From positions 620,001 through 684,000 of the forward strand of contig NZ_PYOD01000001.1 of NCBI RefSeq assembly GCF_003026285.1: a stretch of DNA of 64,000 nt, in the 5' to 3' direction. The notes beneath the pieces are model-generated. The model had not been told where the DNA came from. It was given only the letters and a program-made list of their open reading frames with translations, and searched no databases. Source of the DNA: Photobacterium profundum (GTDB taxonomy: Bacteria; Pseudomonadota; Gammaproteobacteria; Enterobacterales; Vibrionaceae). Made by a program: the position numbers and the translations under genes. Below, one piece after another: positions 38,807 to 46,098 of the stretch. Within the stretch, counting starts at the first letter, position 1. Each line of letters opens with the position of its first letter.

Positions 38807-39781
38807 ATGTTTAGTTTTTCTGAGTTTTATAAGCTAATCGCCCAGCACGAAACCCTGCGTCCTTGGCTAAATACCTTGCCAAAGCAATTAAGTGATTGGG
38901 AAGAAGCAGAGCACGGCGACATGGGTCGCTGGATGCGAGCATTGAAAAAATTTCCAACAGATAAACCTGATATTATCGATATCAAAAACGAAGTGAGTGT
39001 TCGTTATGAAGATGGTGTCGCTAACGGCGAACAAAAACGTTTAGAAAGTTTGTTACGTTTATTGCACCCGTGGCGTAAAGGCCCGTACAACATGCACGGT
39101 ATTCACATTGATACTGAATGGCGTTCAGATTGGAAGTGGGATCGCGTATTACCACACATATCACCGCTGAAAGGTCGTTCAGTGTTAGATGTTGGCTGTG
39201 GCAACGGTTACCACATGTGGCGTATGTTAGGTGAAGGGGCGGCATTAACTGTTGGTATAGATCCATCTAACCTATTCTTAATCCAATTCGAAGCAATACG
39301 TCGCCTTATGGGTGATGATAACCGTGCGTTTTTATTACCTTTGGGTATTGAACAACTACCAGAGTTAAAGGCATTCGATACCGTTTTCAGCATGGGTGTA
39401 CTTTATCACCGCCGTTCGCCATTAGATCATATTATTCAGCTAAAGAATCAACTTCGTAAAGATGGTGAAGTAGTTCTAGAAACCTTAGTGATTGAAGGTG
39501 ACGAAAACGCAGTATTAGTGCCAACAGGCCGTTACGCGCAAATGCACAATGTATACTTTTTCCCATCAGCAAAAGCGTTAAAAGTCTGGATGGAAAAATG
39601 CGGCTTTGTTGATGTTCGTATTGTTGACGAAAATATCACAACAACCGATGAGCAACGATCGACAGATTGGATGACGAATAATTCCCTGCCGGAATATTTA
39701 AACCCAGAAGATCCTACAAAAACCATTGAAGGTTACCCTGCACCTAAACGCGCTGTTTTAGTTGCTCGGAATCCTGACTAA
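38807..39781 (+). CDS. cmoB: tRNA 5-carboxymethoxyuridine transferase CmoB
   Basis: 324 aa, standard length. CmoB transfers the carboxymethyl group from carboxy-SAM to 5-hydroxyuridine at wobble position 34 of several tRNAs, giving cmo5U. Motifs: [23 protein letters not shown], the SAM-binding [28 protein letters not shown] and NVYFFPS. The pair cmoA-cmoB ends at a strong terminator. Confidence 0.96.
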   Translation: MFSFSEFYKLIAQHETLRPWLNTLPKQLSDWEEAEHGDMGRWMRALKKFPTDKPDIIDIKNEVSVRYEDGVANGEQKRLESLLRLLHPWRKGPYNMHGIHIDTEWRSDWKWDRVLPHISPLKGRSVLDVGCGNGYHMWRMLGEGAALTVGIDPSNLFLIQFEAIRRLMGDDNRAFLLPLGIEQLPELKAFDTVFSMGVLYHRRSPLDHIIQLKNQLRKDGEVVLETLVIEGDENAVLVPTGRYAQMHNVYFFPSAKALKVWMEKCGFVDVRIVDENITTTDEQRSTDWMTNNSLPEYLNPEDPTKTIEGYPAPKRAVLVARNPD

Positions 39782-39790
39782 TCACTGACA

Positions 39791-39818
39791 AAGGGATGCT
39801 TTTCGCATCCCTTTTTTT
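39791..39818 (+). terminator. Terminator of cmoAB
   Basis: Perfect stem aagggatgc (39791-39799) / gcatccctt (39805-39813) followed by five more T. Confidence 0.9.
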
Positions 39819-39870
39819 ACGCTAAACTGTCGCCGCTTATAGAAAAATAGAAGTTCTTCTGGGAGAGACC

Positions 39871-40647
39871 ATGCTTCGCCGCAGCTTTACACTACTCACT
39901 TTAGCTATGCTTTCAGGCTGTACACTTACGCAGTCAAAAAATCACGAAGAAACCTTAATAGCCATTAATACAATGGAAAAGAATGTCAACATTCAGCTTG
40001 AGACAATGACTCAGCAAATTAATGAGAAAAATGAACATATTGCCAATTTAGAAAATGAATTATCATCAGTTTCAAAAGATGTGAAGTTCGTTAAGCATAA
40101 AGTATTAACTCAACCTAAACTGGTTGTAGAAAAACAAGTTATAACGATCCCAGCAGAAGCTAAACCTATTGATATTAAAGTCGCTAATGGCAAAGCAGTT
40201 TTAGGTCAAGAAGAATGGATTTGGCTAGATTCAGTTAAACAGAACTTTAAAGCCCGTATTGATACTGGTGCAACAACATCGTCACTTAATGCCGTAGATC
40301 TACAAGTTTTCGAGCGTGATGGTAAAGAATGGGTTCGCTTTAACTTAAGCCACCTTAATGATGAAACGAGCAAAAAGCCGGAAATCATTGAGGCGCAAGT
40401 TGTGCGTTGGGTTAAAGTTCGCCAATCTACATCAGATGAAGCAGCAAGACGCCCCGTTATCGAAGCATGGATCCAATTAGGGTCATTACATGAAAAAGTA
40501 CAATTTACATTGGCTGATAGAACACAAATGACCTACCCAGTATTACTCGGTCGTGAATTTTTTAAAGACATTGCATTAGTCGATGTTGGCAAACAATTTA
40601 TCCAAGGAAAGAGTCAGCCCGAAGCGGCATCAAAGACTAATAATTAA
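39871..40647 (+). CDS. Lipoprotein with retropepsin-like (PF05618-type) protease domain
   Basis: 258 aa. The signal peptide ends in lipobox LSGC (Cys17), so the mature protein is membrane-anchored. A coiled coil covers about 25-75, and a retropepsin-like domain about 110-245 with the aspartic-protease motif DTGATTSSLNA (D131) and a later LLGREFF. This family is often annotated as ATP-dependent zinc protease and occurs beside RimK-like ligases. A GGGAGAG site precedes the ATG. It is the first gene of a three-gene operon, 14 bp before the transglutaminase-like membrane protein. A role in cutting a peptide bond made by the ligase is inferred from context only. Confidence 0.85.
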   Translation: MLRRSFTLLTLAMLSGCTLTQSKNHEETLIAINTMEKNVNIQLETMTQQINEKNEHIANLENELSSVSKDVKFVKHKVLTQPKLVVEKQVITIPAEAKPIDIKVANGKAVLGQEEWIWLDSVKQNFKARIDTGATTSSLNAVDLQVFERDGKEWVRFNLSHLNDETSKKPEIIEAQVVRWVKVRQSTSDEAARRPVIEAWIQLGSLHEKVQFTLADRTQMTYPVLLGREFFKDIALVDVGKQFIQGKSQPEAASKTNN

Positions 40648-40661
40648 ATGATGAGGATGTC

Positions 40662-42173
40662 ATGACGTCAAGAATACCTTTTTACTTTATAGTTTCATTG
40701 CTCGTCTTTGCGGGCATTGCACTAAGCATGTACCGTCATGATGTGTATGGCGTACCATGGACACCAGGTGCTGAACGTGCTGTTTGGGAGGTAGAAGCAC
40801 GGGTTGAATTTGATGCGATTGGTGATCCCGTTAAAATCTCAATGGCGGCCCCTGAAACACAACAAGGTTTTACATTAATCGATGAAAGCACGTCATCACC
40901 CGGTTACGGTGTTGCGTTAATTGATACCGATAAAGGTCGCCGTGCTGAATGGTCTATTCGTGAAGCAATGGGGCAACAAATTCTGTATTACAAAACGCAG
41001 ATGCTTATCGATGATCAGGCCAATTATAAAGACACCCCTCCCAAGGGTGAGCCGATGACGGTTAGCTTAGATAACCCGCAACAAACAGCCGCCACAGCAT
41101 TGCTTGACCAAGCCCGCACTCGTTCTTCTGACAACCTTACTTTGACTCGTGAATTGATTAAACAATTTAACGATAAACAAAATCAGAATGCAGGTTTGCT
41201 TCTCAATAATCTAACCCGTGAAGAAGCTATTACAGGGGTCCTATCTCTAGAGAAAATTCATAGCCGTGTGGTGGGTGGGCTTCAGCTTGAAGACGGTCGC
41301 CGCCGCCAAAGTATCAATCCAATGGTTGAAGTATGGGATACCAACACTGAAAAATGGGAGCTATTTGATCCGCTAACCGGTAACGAAGGTCGCCCAGATA
41401 ACGTACTTGTATGGAATCAGCAAGGTCATTCATTATTAGATGTTGTAGGTGGTCGTAACTCACACATTAGCTTCTCGATCATTGCACAAGATATTACCCC
41501 TCAGCAGGCAACAAGAGAGAAAGTACAAGCAGAAGATCTCTTAAACTTCTCGATTCATACCCTGCCGGTTGAAGAACAAGCCATGTTCAAAACCATCATG
41601 CTTGTGCCTATTGGTGCGCTGATTGTTGTTTTCCTTCGCGTTATCATCGGGCTAAAAACATCAGGTACATTCATGCCAGTATTGATTGCTGTCGCATTTG
41701 TACAAACGCAGTTGATCACCGGTATTATCGGCTTCTTATTGATTGTGGGTACGGGTCTAATTATTCGTAGTTACCTCTCTAAGCTCAACTTACTTCTCGT
41801 CGCCCGAATATCGACCGTCATTATCTCGGTCATATTGATTATTTCAGTATTTACCGTTGTTGCCTTTAAGATTGGTTTAGTTGAAGGCCTGACAATTACA
41901 TTCTTCCCGATGATCATCCTATCGTGGACTGTAGAGCGTATGTCAATTCTATGGGAAGAAGAAGGAGCAAAAGAAGTCTTCATTCAAGGTGGTGGTTCAT
42001 TATTAACGGCGGTTTTAGTTTACATCGCAATGACCAATGAGATTGTTCGTCACTTAACATTCAACTTTATCGGCATGCAGCTTATTATTATGGCTGTCAT
42101 TCTAGTACTCGGTAATTACACAGGCTATCGTTTAAGCGAACTTCGTCGATTCAAACCATTAACGGAGGACTAA
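40662..42173 (+). CDS. Inactive transglutaminase-fold / 7TM membrane protein (UUP1 family)
   Basis: 503 aa. One N-terminal TM (about 7-25), a periplasmic region to about 300 that includes the UUP1 and inactive transglutaminase-like domains (HSRVVGGLQLEDGRRRQS, MVEVWDTNTEKWELFDPLTG), then about seven TMs in 308-485. The usual transglutaminase catalytic Cys is not found; I see no cysteine in the periplasmic part. The GAGG site five bases before the ATG and the 3-bp gap to the next gene show tight coupling. The family is a known partner of retropepsin-like lipoproteins and RimK-like ligases; its biochemical role is not established to my knowledge. Confidence 0.85.
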   Translation: MTSRIPFYFIVSLLVFAGIALSMYRHDVYGVPWTPGAERAVWEVEARVEFDAIGDPVKISMAAPETQQGFTLIDESTSSPGYGVALIDTDKGRRAEWSIREAMGQQILYYKTQMLIDDQANYKDTPPKGEPMTVSLDNPQQTAATALLDQARTRSSDNLTLTRELIKQFNDKQNQNAGLLLNNLTREEAITGVLSLEKIHSRVVGGLQLEDGRRRQSINPMVEVWDTNTEKWELFDPLTGNEGRPDNVLVWNQQGHSLLDVVGGRNSHISFSIIAQDITPQQATREKVQAEDLLNFSIHTLPVEEQAMFKTIMLVPIGALIVVFLRVIIGLKTSGTFMPVLIAVAFVQTQLITGIIGFLLIVGTGLIIRSYLSKLNLLLVARISTVIISVILIISVFTVVAFKIGLVEGLTITFFPMIILSWTVERMSILWEEEGAKEVFIQGGGSLLTAVLVYIAMTNEIVRHLTFNFIGMQLIIMAVILVLGNYTGYRLSELRRFKPLTED

Positions 42174-42176
42174 ACT

Positions 42177-43151
42177 ATGTCTATATTGTCACAGTTCACC
42201 TCACCGTTTAAGCTGCGGGATCGCGGCATTATGGGAATGAATAAACGGAATCATAGCTATATTGGTCGCTATAACGATCGAACGCTTTATCCGTTAGTCG
42301 ATGATAAGTTAAAAACGAAAATTATCGCTCAAGAAGCCGGTGCAACAGTACCCGATCTGATTGGCGTCATTGATAGCCAAGTTTTCGTAAAACGTGTCCA
42401 CGACATGGTTAAAAACTGGCCTGGCTTTGTTATCAAACCTGCGCAAGGTTCTGGGGGTAAAGGCATTCTTGTTATTATTAATCATAAAGATGGTATTTAT
42501 ACTAAGCCATCTGGTGCACAGATCAATAGACAAGATGTTGAGCGTCACGTTACCAATACCCTTGCAGGGTTGTTCTCTCTGGGTGGTAAGAATGACGTAG
42601 CGATGATTGAAAACCTGATTCAATTTGATAATGTTTTCGATGGTTTCAGTTTTGAAGGTGTGCCTGATGTACGTGTCATCGTATTTAAGGGCTACCCTGT
42701 AATGGCGATGATGCGTTGTTCGACCGCGGCATCAGATGGTAAAGCAAACTTACACCAAGGTGCTGTTGGAGTCGGTATCGATATTGCGACAGGCAAAGCG
42801 GTACGTGCAGTGCAATTTAATCAACCAATTGAACACCACCCAGATACCGACCGATTGCTAAGCGAATTGGCGGTACCTAATTGGAGTAAGTTATTAACAC
42901 TTGCAGCCAGTGCTTGGGAAATGACAGGGTTAGGCTATTTGGGTACTGATATGGTACTGGATAAAAGCAAAGGTCCTATGGTATTAGAACTAAATGCACG
43001 ACCAGGTTTGGCCATTCAAATTGCTAATGGCTGCGGTTTACTACCTCGCCTACAGCATATTGAGCATTTAGGTACGACGGCTAAAATGCCACCACCAGAA
43101 GAACGTGTTGCTTATGCCGCAGATCAGTTTGGCACTAAACCAACATTCTAA
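42177..43151 (+). CDS. RimK-like ATP-grasp ligase (alpha-L-glutamate ligase-like)
   Basis: 324-aa ATP-grasp enzyme. Nucleotide-binding segments WPGFVIKPAQGSGGKGILVI and VRVIVFKGYPVMAMMR, and the metal-binding MVLELNARPGLAIQIANG, are intact. Such enzymes join an amino acid, often glutamate, to a carboxylate. The N-terminus (MGMNKRNHSYIGRYNDR) is characteristic of the subfamily found with UUP1 proteins. The substrate is unknown. The start has GGAGG eight bases upstream and lies three bases after the previous stop. It has no signal peptide, so it acts in the cytoplasm, while its partners face the periplasm. Confidence 0.87.
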   Translation: MSILSQFTSPFKLRDRGIMGMNKRNHSYIGRYNDRTLYPLVDDKLKTKIIAQEAGATVPDLIGVIDSQVFVKRVHDMVKNWPGFVIKPAQGSGGKGILVIINHKDGIYTKPSGAQINRQDVERHVTNTLAGLFSLGGKNDVAMIENLIQFDNVFDGFSFEGVPDVRVIVFKGYPVMAMMRCSTAASDGKANLHQGAVGVGIDIATGKAVRAVQFNQPIEHHPDTDRLLSELAVPNWSKLLTLAASAWEMTGLGYLGTDMVLDKSKGPMVLELNARPGLAIQIANGCGLLPRLQHIEHLGTTAKMPPPEERVAYAADQFGTKPTF

Positions 43152-43192
43152 TCAAACAAGATAACCTGATTTCAGGTTAAGAGTAATATTTA

Positions 43193-43220
43193 AGCCTCAG
43201 AGACTATCTGGGGCTTTTTT
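43193..43220 (+). terminator. Terminator of the ATP-grasp cluster
   Basis: Stem agcctcaga (43193-43201) / tctggggct (43207-43215) with one G-U pair, followed by TTTTT. A smaller aacctg/caggtt hairpin precedes it at 43163-43178. Confidence 0.8.
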
Positions 43221-43305
43221 ATATCTCAAAATTGTGCGAATAATATTGCTCTGTTGATCTTTCAACAAACTATTCATCTAGCTTTCAAAACAAATGGAAT
43301 TCACT

Positions 43306-44487
43306 ATGTCAGCAACTATATCTAACACGTTATTTGACTCGCATGTCGATCGCACACACAGTAATAGTATAAAGTGGGATAAGTATCAGAATGCAGATGT
43401 CTTACCTATGTGGATCGCTGACAGTGATTTTCGAGTACCAAAAGAAATAACAGACGCATTGCAAGAGCATATTAATCATGGTGTTTTTGGCTATGGTAAG
43501 CCCCCTACTCGCTTAACGGAGTTACTCGTTGAGCGCATGAAAACGTTATACAACTGGGATATTCAACCAAAGTGGATTGTATTCTTACCTGGTCTAGTAT
43601 GCGGCCTTAATCTCGCAGTGCGTTCATTAACAGACGCGCATCAAAGTGTGATTACGCCAAAGCCTATTTATCCTCCATTTGTATCATCTATTAAACTTGC
43701 GCAACGTACTGCTTCATACGCACCAGTCACATTGCAAGATAAACGCTGGTTAATCGACTTTACACAAATAGAAACCAACCCAAAGTCCAAGCTTCTCTTA
43801 TTCTGTAATCCATTAAATCCTGGTGGAACGGTATATCGTCGTGACGAATTAGAACAAATATTAATGTTCGCTGAAGAAAATGACTTATATGTATGTTCCG
43901 ATGAAATTCATTGCGACTTAATTCTAGATACGGATGTAAAACACATACCGTTTGCAAGTTTGAATAAAAGCGCCGAGCAACGGTCTGTCACGTTAGTAGC
44001 ACCCAGCAAAACCTTCAATATTGCAGGCCTTGGGGCATCAATGGCTATCATTCCAAATTCTGCTCTGCGCCATAAATTCAAGCAAGTACGAGCGGGAATA
44101 GTACCCGATGTTAATGTACTCGCCTATACAGCAGCACAAGCCGCTTATGAAAGCGGACAGCCATGGTTAGAGCAACAACTTGCCTACTTACGGCAAAACC
44201 GTACCACATTAACAGCTGCCATCGACAGCATGCCTTATTTAACGATGCAGCACATTGAAGCCACCTATTTAGCATGGATTGATGCTTCTGCCTTACCTGT
44301 TACAAGCCCTTTTAAATTTTTTGAGCAGGCAGGTGTTGGCCTTTCTCCAGGGTCAGATTTTGGTAACCCCAAATTTGTACGGTTAAACTTTGGCTGTACC
44401 CATGAAACACTTACCGAAGCGTTACGTCGTATGCATGTAGCTATTAATACACTAGAAATAAATATGGCTGAATCATTTCATAAATAA
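43306..44487 (+). CDS. MalY/PatB-type PLP-dependent C-S lyase
   Basis: 393-aa aminotransferase-fold enzyme of the MalY/PatB subgroup: an early HSNSIKWDKY, DVLPMWIADSDF, HGVFGYGKPP, FCNPLNPGGTVYRRDEL, SDEIHCDLI and the PLP lysine in APSKTFNIAGLG. These enzymes cleave cystathionine or other cysteine conjugates by beta-elimination, releasing a thiol, pyruvate and ammonia. The ATG at 43306 has GGA seven bases upstream; an ATG four codons earlier is less likely. It is monocistronic as far as I can see. E. coli MalY also affects maltose regulation; nothing here suggests that. Confidence 0.9.
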   Translation: MSATISNTLFDSHVDRTHSNSIKWDKYQNADVLPMWIADSDFRVPKEITDALQEHINHGVFGYGKPPTRLTELLVERMKTLYNWDIQPKWIVFLPGLVCGLNLAVRSLTDAHQSVITPKPIYPPFVSSIKLAQRTASYAPVTLQDKRWLIDFTQIETNPKSKLLLFCNPLNPGGTVYRRDELEQILMFAEENDLYVCSDEIHCDLILDTDVKHIPFASLNKSAEQRSVTLVAPSKTFNIAGLGASMAIIPNSALRHKFKQVRAGIVPDVNVLAYTAAQAAYESGQPWLEQQLAYLRQNRTTLTAAIDSMPYLTMQHIEATYLAWIDASALPVTSPFKFFEQAGVGLSPGSDFGNPKFVRLNFGCTHETLTEALRRMHVAINTLEINMAESFHK

Positions 44488-44561
44488 AGCATATTTAGAC
44501 TAAAGTTATGCTTTTACAAACCGATAAAGAGGTACCTTAAACAAGGAATCTCTTTATAACG

Positions 44562-45071
44562 ATGCAAGTCCATACTTTAGATAAAGCACAGTTAATTAAC
44601 GAAGTGCAGCTTGGTACCCAACTCAACCATGCGGTTGAAGGTGGTCGCCGTGCTGATTTTGCGTTAATGCTGGCATTTCTATCACCGGATCATCTAGAGA
44701 AGACCCCCGTAGACCCAACACCAGCATCTGAGCAAACAGAAGCTGATTTACGCGCATATTTTGAACTACCCGAACCACAACCCCTAACAAGTACTAAGCA
44801 TTGTTATGACCATGCTGCCGCTCAAGCAGATGCTTTTCATAAAGGAGGGTTAACTAGTTCGCAGTTTCTTCATGAATTAAAGCCAACAGCACTGACTTTT
44901 CCCCCACTAGGTACAAAAGGTATGCCCGAAGAGTTATACCACAACCTCTCTGGTCACGAACGCCGTAAGTTACCACCAACGGAAGATGCAACCATTCAAG
45001 CATCCCCTCAAGATTTGTATTTATCATTGATACAATCAAAGCGCTATGCAGAGATGTATCATTCAGCATAA
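44562..45071 (+). CDS. VC2046/SO_2500-type hypothetical protein
   Basis: 169 aa, soluble, no signal peptide. N-terminal region LINEVQLGTQLNHAVEGGRRADFALMLAFLSPD, a middle rich in Pro and Glu, and the C-terminal LPPTEDATIQASPQDLYLSLIQS. It recalls the VC2046/SO_2500 family of uncharacterised proteins restricted to Vibrionaceae, Shewanella and relatives; that match is from memory. No function can be given. A modest AAGGA lies about 11 bases before the ATG. Confidence 0.75.
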   Translation: MQVHTLDKAQLINEVQLGTQLNHAVEGGRRADFALMLAFLSPDHLEKTPVDPTPASEQTEADLRAYFELPEPQPLTSTKHCYDHAAAQADAFHKGGLTSSQFLHELKPTALTFPPLGTKGMPEELYHNLSGHERRKLPPTEDATIQASPQDLYLSLIQSKRYAEMYHSA

Positions 45072-45279
45072 TGCTACCTACTCTTCCTGCATTCGTTAGA
45101 TAAATATTTATTTCGTGACAGTCATCATAGCTTTGATACCTCTCAAAGGAAGCATCTTCACACTTTACTAACATTTATTAACAGAGTCTCATTATATGCG
45201 TGTCTTTTCACATTCAACCAATTGAAAAGGCGTCAATATATTCAAATAACGTTAGTAATTTATAAGTTGGATGGTGGGA

Positions 45280-45969
45280 ATGGATATTGCAAACTCAGTT
45301 ATTTTAATAACCGCAGCAGGCAGTCCGATGGGAAAAGCAATTTCAATGCACTTTGCCTCCCTAGGGGCACAACTTGCTTTACTTGATACGAATCCATCCT
45401 CGCTAAAAAAAACCTATGAGGCTTGCCTTGCAATTGGTGGTTCCTGCGAGCAATTTTTACTAATAAGTAAAGATGAAAACACCATTATGCATGCCATAAA
45501 TGATGTACATAATCATTTTGGGGCAATCGATATACTCGTCAATTATTGGTTAGGTGAAGATCTTCCAAGCTTATTTAGTGATGGGGCTGTTGATAAATTC
45601 TGCCGCTCAATGACAAAAGGAGCGACAACATTTTTCATTTTTGGCAAACAAGCTGCTAACTACATGCGAAAAAATAATCGCAAAGGTCTAATTATTAACC
45701 TTGCAGCTCATCAATTTAATAGTCAAACCACCACCGCCTCTGGTTCAAAAGCGATGATTTCAGGTTTAACGCAGAGTTGGGCATTAGAACTTGCTGAATT
45801 TAATATTCGGGTTGGTGGCGTTGTGCCAATGTGCTTCAGCCACGAAGAAAGTAGTCCGCAAAGTAACCTATTAAACCAACACCTTCAATACGAAATAGTA
45901 AGAAGTGCTGAGTATATTGTGGCAAATGACTATTTTAATGGAAGAATGATCGAAGCCGAAGTGGGATAA
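45280..45969 (+). CDS. SDR-family protein lacking the catalytic tyrosine
   Basis: 229-aa short-chain dehydrogenase fold: the nucleotide-binding TAAGSPMGKAIS lines up with TGxxxGxG but lacks one glycine, followed by LALLDTN and DILVNYWLG (normally NNAG). The active-site YxxxK reads ASGSK, so the catalytic Tyr is replaced by Ala, although Lys remains. The ATG at 45280 is preceded by GGTGGGA; an ATG three codons upstream is possible. It is probably non-enzymatic or altered in function. It lies upstream of and convergent with adhE. Confidence 0.8.
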   Translation: MDIANSVILITAAGSPMGKAISMHFASLGAQLALLDTNPSSLKKTYEACLAIGGSCEQFLLISKDENTIMHAINDVHNHFGAIDILVNYWLGEDLPSLFSDGAVDKFCRSMTKGATTFFIFGKQAANYMRKNNRKGLIINLAAHQFNSQTTTASGSKAMISGLTQSWALELAEFNIRVGGVVPMCFSHEESSPQSNLLNQHLQYEIVRSAEYIVANDYFNGRMIEAEVG

Positions 45970-46043
45970 CCCCACCTTGTTTATTGTTGATATTGATAAG
46001 AAAAATAATGAGTATTTATTCTCAGAAATAAAAACAAACTCCC

Positions 46044-46074
46044 ATAAAAAAACCCGCCAAATTGGCGGGTTTAA
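46044..46074 (-). terminator. Bidirectional terminator downstream of adhE
   Basis: Stem aaacccgcc (46050-46058) / ggcgggttt (46064-46072) with a 5-nt loop, preceded by an A-run that serves as T-run on the minus strand. It also serves the convergent SDR gene. Confidence 0.85.
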
Positions 46075-46098
46075 TAATCATGATTAGCGATTTAAGAA

